This document shows positions 25,392-33,886 of a stretch of 64,000 nucleotides of DNA, piece by piece. Below the pieces are notes generated by a model. The model had not been told where the DNA came from. It made no database searches and saw only the letters and a list, made by a program, of their open reading frames with translations. The first letter of the stretch is position 1; every line of letters starts with the position of its first letter. The stretch is from Streptomyces caelestis (GTDB taxonomy: Bacteria > Actinomycetota > Actinomycetes > Streptomycetales > Streptomycetaceae), in the NCBI RefSeq assembly GCF_014205255.1, contig NZ_JACHNE010000001.1, positions 4,030,001 to 4,094,000 of the forward strand, written 5' to 3'. The translations under genes were made by a program, and so were the position numbers.

Positions 25392-25415
25392 AAGTGCGCC
25401 ACACCACGCGACCCG

Positions 25416-25420
25416 GGTGC
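25416..25420. repeat. left target-site duplication of the Tn7-like element (GGTGC)
   Basis: GGTGC here and at 42610-42614 flank the element exactly. A 5-bp duplication is the hallmark of Tn7/Tn5053/Mu-type transposition. Confidence 0.88.
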
Positions 25421-25467
25421 TGTGACTGAGCACGATAGGTGTCGCATTTGCAGGACAACTGTCGTGC
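25421..25467. repeat. left end of Tn7-like element, TnsB-site-like repeats
   Basis: The terminal copy contains GAGCACGATAGGTGTCG (25428-25444). A second related copy lies inverted, GACAACTGTCGTGC (25454-25467), whose complement GCACGACAGTTGTC matches the right-end copy GCACGATAGTTGTC at 13 of 14 positions. These are presumed TnsB-binding sites. Confidence 0.75.
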
Positions 25468-25503
25468 GGTCTCACCGCCGGTCAGGGTCCGCAAGCGAGC
25501 CTG

Positions 25504-25538
25504 GGTGCAGGGGTCCACTCCGAGTAGACCCCTGCACC
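25504..25538. terminator. strong hairpin downstream of the caspase-like gene
   Basis: GGTGCAGGGGTC (25504-25515) and GACCCCTGCACC (25527-25538) form a perfect 12-bp stem with an 11-nt loop. It lies between the transposon's left end and the stop codon of the leftward defence operon. It probably ends that transcript and insulates the neighbouring XRE promoter. No T run. Confidence 0.65.
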
Positions 25539-25697
25539 TGGCGTTGGGCTTTCCTGGTCAGAGCTGAATGGTCTCCGCAGGGGAGGGCAGACGGCTCTGA
25601 ATGAGGAGGCTGAGACGCAGCCACTGCTCCATTGACCTTCTGCAGGACGAAGTCCGACGTCTCTTCGAACTTCGGGCTGCCGCCCCGACAGGTCCGG

Positions 25698-28600
25698 TCA
25701 CCCGTAACCGAGCCGCTCCCGCCAGGCCCGGGACAGCCGGGGTCTCAGGAAAACCACCCCTTGCTGGGTGCCGACGGCGAGGTCGAGGACGGGGCTCGCG
25801 GGCAGAGCGGCGAGGGAGGTGACGAGCGCCGGCAGGGGCGCCGACCACACCTTCTCGCCACTCGGTAGATGGCACAGTGCCACGCCCTGTTCGTCGCTCA
25901 CCGCGACCAGCGTGTCGCCGGCCGGGACCCGTCCCGTCCACAGCAACCGGCAGGCCGGTACACCCAGCTGACGTGGGGTGTCGGGCGCGGCGGAATCCCA
26001 GACGGTGACCGGGGCCGCATGGGCGTCGTCGCAGGCCTTGGGGTCCAGGAGGAGCAGGACGGCGCCTCCGTCGGACAACTCGGTCCAGCGCAGGAAGACG
26101 TCGACTTCGGAGATCATCTGGTGGCCGATGTCCGAACGGGGTTCGGCCACCGGCCGGCTCGGCCGGACCCGGTACCGGCTGTCCGTCGACAGATCGATGA
26201 CTTCCGTCGTGCCGTCCCGTCCCTGCTGGGCCACCCACCGCGTCCCGGCTTTGGTGTGGTGCGGCAGGAGGCGGCAGACGTCGCCGAGGAGTTCCAGCGG
26301 CGTGCCCCTGTCGGGCGTGCCCGCCGAGACGTCCCACAGCCGACCGTCCGTGACGCCGGTCCGCGGTGCCTCATCTTCGGCTGAGCGGTTGGATCGGCCT
26401 GCCACGCTGCTTTCCCAGCGCCAGAGCGGGCGGGTGCCCGTCAGCAGCACGGTGGTTCCTGCCAGGGTGGTGAAGGCGGCCGAGCAGACCCAGTCGTTGC
26501 TCGGATCGACCGGCCAGGGAAGGTTGGTCCACTCAGGAGTCGAGTGCGGAGCGTCGAGGAGTTTCATCCGGCCGCGGATTGCGTCCAGGCCCAGCAGTCG
26601 GGTGTGCGGATGGCTCGACGTTGGTGGCAGGAGGTGAGCCTGGACCCCGAGGTCGGCCTCCCCTTCCAGCCAGGTCAGGTTCGTGTGCTCGGCTAGTCCG
26701 CCCAAAGCGATGCGGTGCCAAACCGCCTGAGAGTACGGCACGGATCCGGACCACCCGGGCAGGTCGGAGTAGGCACGCGGCTTCACTTGGCCCTGGTAGT
26801 CCCAGATCAGGAGCTGTAGCGAACCGTCCGGGTCCACCGCGCGCTCTTGTTCGGAAACCGAGTCGATGAATAGCTCCTCGACCAGGTCGAACGTGGTGCC
26901 GGGGGCTGGCTCAGGGGCGGGGGCAACGCGCCGGACCATGCGACCGGAGACGGCCATGACGCCGGTGGAGTCCTCGGGCCAAGCGATGAGTGAGTCGATC
27001 TCCGGAGCAGACAGCTCCTGCGGGGCGGACCTAGGGGCGCCCGCCCTGGCGTGGTCGGCCCACCGCCACAGTCGTGCCGTCCCGTCGTTGCCCACAGCCA
27101 GGATGTCGGGTCCTGGTTCACCGGGAGCGGGCAGCAGTCGGAGGGCGCAGATTGCACTCTCGTGCCCCCACAGCGGCGAACCCACAGCGTCTGCGGTCGT
27201 GCAGCTGACCACGTAGACCTGGCTTCCGTAACTGACCGTCGCGGCGTACAGCCCGTCTCGCAGTAGCACGGGTGCCAGCAAACTTGCATGGTCGGCGTCC
27301 TTGTCCCGGGCCGCGACGCGTTGCGCGGGGCCGTTGAAACGCGCGATGAGCAGATCGTCGTGATCCTGCGTCACGAACACGGGGTCGTCCCCGCTGCCCA
27401 GGGCGAAGCCGCTCTCCTGCCAGACGAAACCGTCGAAAGGCAAGGCCACCATCCGCCCTGATCCCGTCTCGATCAGCGTTACCCGGGTGCGCGGCTCGCG
27501 CACCGCGGCGACAGTGCCCCGGCCGCCATGGATGCGATCGGCCAGCAAGGGGCGGACACAGTCGTGGAGCAGGACGTTGACGTCTCCCTCCGCGTCGAGG
27601 GGGTGCAGGGTGACACGACCGCGCACCCCGTCGCACAGCAGGAGCCGGACGCGGCCGTCCGCGTCGTGGGCGAGGCAGGCGGATGCCTCGGGCATGTCGA
27701 AGTCGTTCTTCGGGGGTGTCTCGCAGGCCACCTGGATCAGCGGCTCCAACAGGGGCAGCGTGCACACGCGGACCTGCTCGGCGTCCCCGCACACGACCAC
27801 GGACGTGCCGTCGTCGCGGAACCCCGCGTCGAACAGCAGCGTTGCTCCACTGGGGGCGGTGTGGAGCAGCGTCTGGTCGGCGACGTCCCAGATTCGGATG
27901 TCTCCCTTGACGTCGAGGGTCACTGCCTGCGCCGGGCCCGCACCGTCAATGAGCAGAGCGAGCCCCGCGACGCTGGCGGGATGCGGCAGCAGCGTCGACT
28001 GCGACGGGTCGTCGAGCCGCCACACGTGCACGTGTGAGGCCGACGGAGGCGCCGCAAGCACGACGTGGCCACCGTCCGGCAGAACCAGGCCTTCGATCTG
28101 CCACCCCATGTTGACCGAGCGGATCGCATAGGCGTCCCCGTCGTGCCGGCCCACCACGCGATGCGGGGTGATCTCCCGTGGCTCCACCCACACGCGCTCC
28201 AGCACAGCCGACAGGTTCTGGGCCTGCCCGGACAGCGCGTGCTCCCCGTGTGCCCCCGCCACGAAAGCCAGCAGCGCCAGCTTGTCGACTTGGGCGGAGT
28301 CAGTGTTGGCGACGAGGTAGGCGTAGCGCTCGACGGCGAGGGCGAGCGTGGGACGGCGCAGTGCTCGCCGCACCGCTGGCAGCAGCGTCGCCAGGTCGGC
28401 GTGAACGACGAACGAGGCGTCCTCGATGAGATCGTCCAGTTCTCCCGAAGCAGCGGCGTGCGTCGACAGGTGGGTGCGGACGTACGGATGTGCTTGAGAC
28501 CAGTCCCGGTCCGGCACGAGTTCCAAAAGAGTCACCACGAAACACTCCTGAAGATCCGCCAGGTCCCGGTGCTTGAGTGATCGCTGCTTCAGATGGTCCG

Positions 28601-30362
28601 TCAGTTCCTGGTGATACAGCCGGAAGTATTTCGTGCCGTCCACGTCGGCGTGCGACAGGTAGGAGCCGTCCTCATCCAGCAGCAGGTCGACGTCCGCCTG
28701 GACGAGTGGGATGCCTGAGAGCCGCGTCGCCACCTGCACCCAGAGCCGGCGCGGCAGGCCGTTGCCCTCTCCGAAGGCCAGCACGGTGAGAAGGGCCATG
28801 GTCTTGGCGTGCCGCTCCTGCGGCAGTCGCTGGAGATACGCCTCGAAAGCGCTTCCCACGTCCGAGGGCAGTTGCTCCGCCCAGCCCGGTACGGCAGTGT
28901 CGATGACCGGGCCGCGCAGCAGCGCGCTCGCCGTCATCCGGGCAACCAGGAAACACCTCCCAGCCCGGCGAGCCACCTCGCGGGCGACCTGGCGGGCCAC
29001 GTCCGGCCGGTGTTCGTACGGCGCCCCCTCGTCGCAGAGGATCTTCGCCACGTACTCGGCCGGCTCCGTGTCCTGCGCGTACTCGCCGTTGTCGAGGTCG
29101 ATCACCGGCACGTGCCCGCCGAGGTGAGGCAACAGCTCGCGACGTGAGCCGACCACCAGCCGCACACAGGTCACCGCCGCGAGGGGGCGCAGCAGTTCCC
29201 ATGCGATGCGGCGGGCCTCGGCCTTGTCACCCGCCGAGCCGGCTTCGTCGAGCGAGTCGACGACGATCCGGAAGGGGGGTTCCCGGTCCACAAGGGCGGT
29301 GAACAGGGTCACCGGCGTACTGGCTCGGACGTCCGCCGCGGCGGCGATGCGCTGCACCAGGGCCTCCAGCGTCTGGTGGTGCGCGTTGACGGAGGTGTCG
29401 GCACAGCCTTCCAGCACCAGCCGGCCCAGGACCGCGGACTTGCCCGAGCCGGGGTCGGCGGTGACGACCATGGCCTGTCCCTGCCCGTCGCCCTCTAGAT
29501 GGGCGCGTGCCGCACGCAGGGCCCGCTCACGTCCGGTGAAGTACGAACCGGGGTCGTGCACATGCTCCACTCCACGACCGCGCGGCTCGAAGTGCGAGGA
29601 GAGGTCGGAGGCGTCGGAGATTGTGCGCCCGTCGCCCGTGATCTCAGCGCGCGGATCGAAGGAGAAGTTGACGAAGAATGGGGGCCGCTCGGACTGGTCG
29701 ACGGACGAGCACGCGGCACGCTGGGCCAGCCCCGCCGCCGTGAGGGAACGATTGACCCGCTCGGCGAGCGTGCTCGGCGCCAGGTACCGCTGTGACGGCC
29801 CGTCACCCTGATGACACGCTTTGGCCAGTTCGGTCACGAAGGCGCCGTCCACCGCCAGATCGCGATGCCGGGCTGAGGCCAGCAGCCAGGTGCCCGCGCC
29901 GAATCCGTCGCCGCGTCCCCGGCCGGCCACGATGGTGTCGGTGACGGTACCGATCTCCGCCGTAGCTGCCGCCGCGTGGCAGGCGTCCACTACGAACAGG
30001 ACGTTGCGGACCGGTGACGTGGCCAGGATTTCGGCCAGGTTGAGCAGTGACAGCCACGAGCGTGGTCGTCCCGGCGCGCTGTCAGCACAGGCCAGACGGT
30101 ACTGGCCGGCTAGGGAGCGGTCCCCGTGCCCGGCGTAGTACACGACCACGACGTCGTCAGCGGTCAGTCCTGGGGTATGGCACCAGTCGGCCAGGGCATT
30201 CTCGAAGGACTCGCAGTCCGGGTCGTAGGAGACGGCCGTCAGGACACGCTCGTAGCCCATCGAAACGAATAGCTCGGTCGCCCGGTCGACGTCCTCGTGG
30301 GCCAAGGGCAGTTCGGGGGCTTCCCGGTAGTGGCGGGTGCCCGCAGCGACGAGGTACCGCAT
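25698..30362 (-). CDS. caspase-like protease / STAND ATPase / beta-propeller protein
   Basis: 1554 residues. An N-terminal caspase-like (C14) domain, about 1-240, has the catalytic dyad His79 in VVVVYYAGHGDR and Cys128 in NVLFVVDACHAAAA. The STAND/NACHT-type NTPase starts near 275 (YFTGRERALRAARAHL) with Walker A TADPGSGKSAVLG (Lys308) and Walker B FRIVVDSLDEA (Asp369). A helical region follows. From ~720 on come beta-propeller repeats, for example HVHVWRLDDPSQSTLLPHPA, GDIRIWDVADQTLL and GHESAICALRLL with DGTARLWRWAD. Family knowledge: STAND proteins sense ligands and then activate an effector; here that would be a protease (inferred anti-phage or suicide role). It overlaps the hydrolase stop (TGATG). 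Confidence 0.88.
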   Translation of the reverse strand: MRYLVAAGTRHYREAPELPLAHEDVDRATELFVSMGYERVLTAVSYDPDCESFENALADWCHTPGLTADDVVVVYYAGHGDRSLAGQYRLACADSAPGRPRSWLSLLNLAEILATSPVRNVLFVVDACHAAAATAEIGTVTDTIVAGRGRGDGFGAGTWLLASARHRDLAVDGAFVTELAKACHQGDGPSQRYLAPSTLAERVNRSLTAAGLAQRAACSSVDQSERPPFFVNFSFDPRAEITGDGRTISDASDLSSHFEPRGRGVEHVHDPGSYFTGRERALRAARAHLEGDGQGQAMVVTADPGSGKSAVLGRLVLEGCADTSVNAHHQTLEALVQRIAAAADVRASTPVTLFTALVDREPPFRIVVDSLDEAGSAGDKAEARRIAWELLRPLAAVTCVRLVVGSRRELLPHLGGHVPVIDLDNGEYAQDTEPAEYVAKILCDEGAPYEHRPDVARQVAREVARRAGRCFLVARMTASALLRGPVIDTAVPGWAEQLPSDVGSAFEAYLQRLPQERHAKTMALLTVLAFGEGNGLPRRLWVQVATRLSGIPLVQADVDLLLDEDGSYLSHADVDGTKYFRLYHQELTDHLKQRSLKHRDLADLQECFVVTLLELVPDRDWSQAHPYVRTHLSTHAAASGELDDLIEDASFVVHADLATLLPAVRRALRRPTLALAVERYAYLVANTDSAQVDKLALLAFVAGAHGEHALSGQAQNLSAVLERVWVEPREITPHRVVGRHDGDAYAIRSVNMGWQIEGLVLPDGGHVVLAAPPSASHVHVWRLDDPSQSTLLPHPASVAGLALLIDGAGPAQAVTLDVKGDIRIWDVADQTLLHTAPSGATLLFDAGFRDDGTSVVVCGDAEQVRVCTLPLLEPLIQVACETPPKNDFDMPEASACLAHDADGRVRLLLCDGVRGRVTLHPLDAEGDVNVLLHDCVRPLLADRIHGGRGTVAAVREPRTRVTLIETGSGRMVALPFDGFVWQESGFALGSGDDPVFVTQDHDDLLIARFNGPAQRVAARDKDADHASLLAPVLLRDGLYAATVSYGSQVYVVSCTTADAVGSPLWGHESAICALRLLPAPGEPGPDILAVGNDGTARLWRWADHARAGAPRSAPQELSAPEIDSLIAWPEDSTGVMAVSGRMVRRVAPAPEPAPGTTFDLVEELFIDSVSEQERAVDPDGSLQLLIWDYQGQVKPRAYSDLPGWSGSVPYSQAVWHRIALGGLAEHTNLTWLEGEADLGVQAHLLPPTSSHPHTRLLGLDAIRGRMKLLDAPHSTPEWTNLPWPVDPSNDWVCSAAFTTLAGTTVLLTGTRPLWRWESSVAGRSNRSAEDEAPRTGVTDGRLWDVSAGTPDRGTPLELLGDVCRLLPHHTKAGTRWVAQQGRDGTTEVIDLSTDSRYRVRPSRPVAEPRSDIGHQMISEVDVFLRWTELSDGGAVLLLLDPKACDDAHAAPVTVWDSAAPDTPRQLGVPACRLLWTGRVPAGDTLVAVSDEQGVALCHLPSGEKVWSAPLPALVTSLAALPASPVLDLAVGTQQGVVFLRPRLSRAWRERLGYG

Positions 30363-31267
30363 CAGACAGTCCCGGTCCCCGGCAGCAGGCCCGTCAAGAT
30401 GGCCCGCCCCGTCTCGACGGCAGTCAGGTACCGCGTGGCGTCGTGCATGTGACTGCCGTTGTTCACCGCCACATCCCGCACTCCGTTGCCGAAGGCCGGG
30501 CCAAGTTCGCGTACAACGGCGACAATGTCGGTGTCATCGGCGATGTTGGTCCACGCCCGCACCGGCTTCGGCCACACAGCCTGGCGGTTCTCAGGCGCCG
30601 GTTCGAGCCGATCGAGGACGAGGGCGCGCATGCCCAGCGGCGATCCCAGGGTGACGAGCATGCGAATGTCCCAATCGCCATTACGCCGCGGGTCGCAGAG
30701 CGTCTCATAAGCGATGACCGACCCGAGCGAATGGGCCACAACAACCTGTGTCCTTGGAGTAATCCGCGCGGCCAGCTGGTCCTGCGCAGCACGCCGGATC
30801 TCCTCGTCACCGAAGTAGCCGGTCATCTGCTTGAGACTGCCGATCAGCGCGCGGTCGAGGACCCCACGCAGGTACCGGGCGCCCGTCAGGGCGTCCAGGG
30901 CTGCTCGCACAGCGTTGAGCCGGAGAGCCCGGGAGGCGGTCCACCCCACAGGGCCCCGGGTACCAGTGGCCGCCGGATCCGGGACCGAGGGGTCGGTGCG
31001 CGCAGCCTCAGCCCACCACTCCATCAGGAGCGCAAACTCCGCATCATCGTCGACATCACCCTCGTCGTACGGGAATTCGGCCCCCGCGCGGGTGCCCCGT
31101 GGCCGGAACAGATCACCGTAGAAAGCCACCCCCACGTTGTCGGACGAGGGCACCGGTCCGCCCGCCAGGCGCGTACCGCCCTGGAGTTCGGGGACGACGT
31201 CCCGTGCCAAGGAGTCCTCGCTCAGGTACTGCTTCCCGACACCGTGCACGAAAACGACCTTGCTCAA
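30362..31267 (-). CDS. alpha/beta-hydrolase partner of the caspase-like protein
   Basis: 301 residues. The start KVVFVHGVGKQYL gives the oxyanion-hole HG motif; the nucleophile elbow is in TQVVVAHSLGSVIAYETL (AHSLGS); a C-terminal His is in NNGSHMHDATRYL. It is a lipase/esterase-like domain of the kind linked to defence ATPases. TTG start with GGGAGGGG just upstream. Its stop codon overlaps the ATG of the 1554-residue caspase-like gene, so the two are coupled and presumably work together: as the protease's substrate, or as a second effector (inference). Substrate unknown. Confidence 0.82.
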   Translation of the reverse strand: MSKVVFVHGVGKQYLSEDSLARDVVPELQGGTRLAGGPVPSSDNVGVAFYGDLFRPRGTRAGAEFPYDEGDVDDDAEFALLMEWWAEAARTDPSVPDPAATGTRGPVGWTASRALRLNAVRAALDALTGARYLRGVLDRALIGSLKQMTGYFGDEEIRRAAQDQLAARITPRTQVVVAHSLGSVIAYETLCDPRRNGDWDIRMLVTLGSPLGMRALVLDRLEPAPENRQAVWPKPVRAWTNIADDTDIVAVVRELGPAFGNGVRDVAVNNGSHMHDATRYLTAVETGRAILTGLLPGTGTV

Positions 31268-31294
31268 TGCCCCTCCCAGGATGAGGGAACAAGA

Positions 31295-31576
31295 TTACGC
31301 GGCGACGGTCAGCCCGGCAGCTCGAAGCCGAGGCAGCCGCCGCCTCGACGGGTGCCGGCTGCGTCCAGCGCTGGGCCATCGCGAGATCGCGCACCGCCGC
31401 ACCCGGTCCTCGGCGTCAGGGAAACGGCTGGGCCCGGCCCTCGTGAGAAGCGGGGGCCGGCCGGTGCCCGGATGGGAGGTGTACGCGACCAACCGCATGA
31501 ACTGGTCGAGGTGTGCCGCGAGCTGATCGTCGAAGCCCTCAGCCACAAGGAGCGGACCCCCCGAGACCTCGCGCAA
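31295..31576 (-). CDS. uncertain small reading frame in the defence operon
   Basis: 93 residues from a TTG without a good RBS: REVSGGPLLVAEGFDDQLAA, HLDQFMRLVAYTSHPGTGRP, then Arg-rich. The first 65 codons have coding-like third positions, but a neighbouring frame (RDLAMAQRWTQPAPVEAAAA, SCRADRRRVILFPHPGRG) looks better towards the end, so it may be a frameshifted or decayed gene. It fills the 428-bp gap between the XRE-ImmA gene and the hydrolase. A further 25-codon frame (31595-31672, MSVRSPATLSPRKGASNFAG) is unsupported. Confidence 0.25.
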   Translation of the reverse strand: MREVSGGPLLVAEGFDDQLAAHLDQFMRLVAYTSHPGTGRPPLLTRAGPSRFPDAEDRVRRCAISRWPSAGRSRHPSRRRLPRLRAAGLTVAA

Positions 31577-31695
31577 GGACAGCGGTGAGGCGTATTAACG
31601 GGCAGCGCGCCAGCCCGCGAAGTTCGACGCCCCCTTACGTGGGGACAGCGTTGCGGGGCTGCGTACGGACATCTTGCGCGTACGAGCCGGTGGGG

Positions 31696-32721
31696 TCATG
31701 CCGCTGACGCGGCCTGGAGGCTTTCCACGATCTGGGACGGCAGGATGGCCCGCGCCGGGGCGCTGTCGGCAGAGGCAAGGTAAGCGAGGAGCCTTGTCGG
31801 CTGCTCCGGCCGACCAAGAGGGACCGGTTCAACGCGGCGCCATCCCCGGGCAGACGCCGCCTTGATGGCGGTTAGATAGGTGTTCCCATTCATGCGCCCC
31901 AGGGTCCGGGCGCGCATGAGCAGAGCGGCCAGGGACACCTGCCACTGCCGTTTGAGCGCGAAGAGGGCTGGCCAGTCGACAGTGGTCGGCAATTGGTCGT
32001 GGATGTCTTCGGCGGGCATAAGGAAGGCCGCCGCGAACTGGTGGGCCTGGGTCTCGACCTCCTTTACGCCCCAGATCTGCTCGCCGTGCAGCACTAGATG
32101 GGCGAGTTCGTGTGCGCTGTCGAAGCGGGACCGGGCTCGGTCGTCCTTGTCGGTACCCAGGACGACAACGGGATGATCAGGAAAAGGCAGGGAGAAGGCG
32201 TCGACATCCGTGTTGTCGAGGGGGAGACGGATCACCGCGACACCATGCGCCTCAAGAAGTCCAACGACGTCGGAGACCGGTCCGGAAGGCAGTCCCCACA
32301 TCTTCCGTACTTGAGCCGCAACCTCTTCGACCTCCGCCCGTTCCGCCTGCAGTCCGCTCACGGGGAGCATCGGCACGTCGCCGGCGCAGAACCGCTGCGC
32401 GGATGAGGCATGGACGGCCAGGTCGTGAGCCACGTGAGCGATGGCCCGCGCACGGCGACGGTCGGACACCGAGGTCCGGCGCAGCGACCGGAAGAAGCCC
32501 TCATGGCTTTCGACCATCGCTTCGTGGAAGAACTCCTGGGGCACCCCAAGTACCGAGGCCAGGACACTGCTCGTATCCGGGCTGGGTCGTGCCGCGCCGC
32601 TCTCAAACTGGCTGATCGCGGCAGGAGTGAGCCCGCTCGCGCGGGCGAGCTGCGTCTGGCTCAACCCTGCCAGTTCGCGGGCGGTCCGCAGCCGAGAGCG
32701 CTCGAACGCCTGCGTGCTCAT
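31696..32721 (-). CDS. XRE HTH plus ImmA/IrrE-type metallopeptidase regulator
   Basis: 341 residues. XRE HTH at 8-62: RLRTARELAGLSQTQLARAS, LTPAAISQFESGAARPSPDT. A zinc-protease domain of the ImmA/IrrE (COG2856) type has HELAH at 204-208 in RFDSAHELAHLVLHGEQIWG and the later ETQAHQFAAAFLMPAEDIHD. ImmA/IrrE proteases cleave a repressor after a stress signal, and single-chain XRE-ImmA proteins occur next to mobile-element and defence genes. GGGGAAAG precedes the ATG. It is divergent from the CBASS operon and first in the leftward defence strand, so it is a candidate controller of both. Confidence 0.88.
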   Translation of the reverse strand: MSTQAFERSRLRTARELAGLSQTQLARASGLTPAAISQFESGAARPSPDTSSVLASVLGVPQEFFHEAMVESHEGFFRSLRRTSVSDRRRARAIAHVAHDLAVHASSAQRFCAGDVPMLPVSGLQAERAEVEEVAAQVRKMWGLPSGPVSDVVGLLEAHGVAVIRLPLDNTDVDAFSLPFPDHPVVVLGTDKDDRARSRFDSAHELAHLVLHGEQIWGVKEVETQAHQFAAAFLMPAEDIHDQLPTTVDWPALFALKRQWQVSLAALLMRARTLGRMNGNTYLTAIKAASARGWRRVEPVPLGRPEQPTRLLAYLASADSAPARAILPSQIVESLQAASAA

Positions 32722-32937
32722 CTTTCCCCTTGCCTGGCCTGCCTGACTTTGATCTCCACATCTTGGCGGAACACAGAAATCACGCACGCTCCAGGGTGCG
32801 TGGCCAACACAAACCTTACGACTTCCGCGTGGAAACACACACGGAAACGCACGCTGTGATAATAAGTACTCTCGATAGTGGAGATCCGGCTGTGACAGGC
32901 GGAGCTTCCTCGAACCCATGGCGCGGGGGCGGTTGAA
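32722..32937. promoter_or_regulatory. shared divergent promoter region of the two defence arms
   Basis: 216 bp between XRE-ImmA (leftward) and the patatin gene (rightward). It is A+T-richer than its surroundings in the middle (GCTGTGATAATAAGTACTCT), with an imperfect dyad ACTCTCGATAGT at 32868-32879. It is the only place from which both arms can be transcribed, so it is the likely operator region of the XRE-ImmA protein (inference). Confidence 0.55.
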
Positions 32938-33885
32938 GTGACGGAGCGTTTCCAGATTCTGGCCCTCGACGGCGGTGGCTTCCGCGGCATGTTCTCCGCT
33001 GCGGTCCTAGCTCGCCTCGAAGAGGATCTCGGTGTCCGTATCGCCGACCACTTCGACCTGATCGCGGGCACCTCGACGGGCGGAATCATCGCGCTGGGCC
33101 TCGGACTCGGGCTGTCCCCGCAGCAGATCCTGGAGTTCTACACCGAGCATGGGCCGCGCATCTTCCGGGACCGTAGCCGCCTGCGGGGCCTGAAGCACCT
33201 GATGCGCGCGAAGTACAGCGCGGAGCCGCTGCGCGCGGCCCTCACCGAAGTCTTCGGCGAACGAACCTTCGGAGAGAGCACCAAACGCCTGGTCATCACC
33301 TCCTACAACGTCGCCGCCGACGACGTCTACCTCTTCCGGACCCCGCATCTACCCGGCCTCAAGCGCGACTGGCGCGAGAAGGCCGTCAACGTCGCGTTGG
33401 CCACCTCTGCCGCGCCGACCTACCTGCCCGGGATGCCTCTGGATGGAGCACGGCTCGTCGACGGCGGCGTCTGGGCGAACAACCCGGCCATGGTCGCGGT
33501 GACCGAGGCCGTGGGCCCCCTGTCTGTGCCCCTCGACTCGATCCGGGTGTTCAGCCTCGGGACCACGACCGACGTCCGCCACCGCCACCGCCGTCTCGAC
33601 CGCGGCGGTCTGCTGCCCTGGGCCCGCGACGCGGTCGAGGTCCTCATGCGGGCGCAGAGCGAGAGCGCCGCGAAGCAGGTACGCCACTTCGTCGGCAAAG
33701 ACGACGTGCTCCGTCTCAACCCGACGGTCCCCACCGGCGCCCTCGCTCTGGACGACGTGGACACCACAACCCTCTCGGGATGGGCCGGACATGTCAGCCG
33801 CGACGTCTCCCCGGCCGTCCACCGCACTTTCTGCGATCACCTCGCGCCGGCTTTCGTCCCCCTCCACTCTGCTCGTAAGGAGTGA
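32938..33885 (+). CDS. capV: patatin-like phospholipase, CBASS effector (CapV-like)
   Basis: 315 residues. Complete patatin motifs: oxyanion loop LALDGGGFRGMFSAAVL, nucleophile Ser46 in DLIAGTSTGGIIALGLGLGL (GxSxG), and Asp175 of the catalytic dyad in ARLVDGGVWANNPAM. First gene of a patatin, CD-NTase, E2 operon. In known CBASS, CapV is switched on by the cyclic nucleotide (for example cGAMP) and degrades the inner membrane of the infected cell. GTG start preceded by GGGGGCGG. The next gene follows 1 bp after the stop. Confidence 0.92.
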   Translation: MTERFQILALDGGGFRGMFSAAVLARLEEDLGVRIADHFDLIAGTSTGGIIALGLGLGLSPQQILEFYTEHGPRIFRDRSRLRGLKHLMRAKYSAEPLRAALTEVFGERTFGESTKRLVITSYNVAADDVYLFRTPHLPGLKRDWREKAVNVALATSAAPTYLPGMPLDGARLVDGGVWANNPAMVAVTEAVGPLSVPLDSIRVFSLGTTTDVRHRHRRLDRGGLLPWARDAVEVLMRAQSESAAKQVRHFVGKDDVLRLNPTVPTGALALDDVDTTTLSGWAGHVSRDVSPAVHRTFCDHLAPAFVPLHSARKE

Positions 33886-33886
33886 C

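Noticed and set aside
31595..31672. 25-codon leftward frame after XRE-ImmA
   Set aside because: No RBS and no recognisable family; mentioned only within the gap entry.
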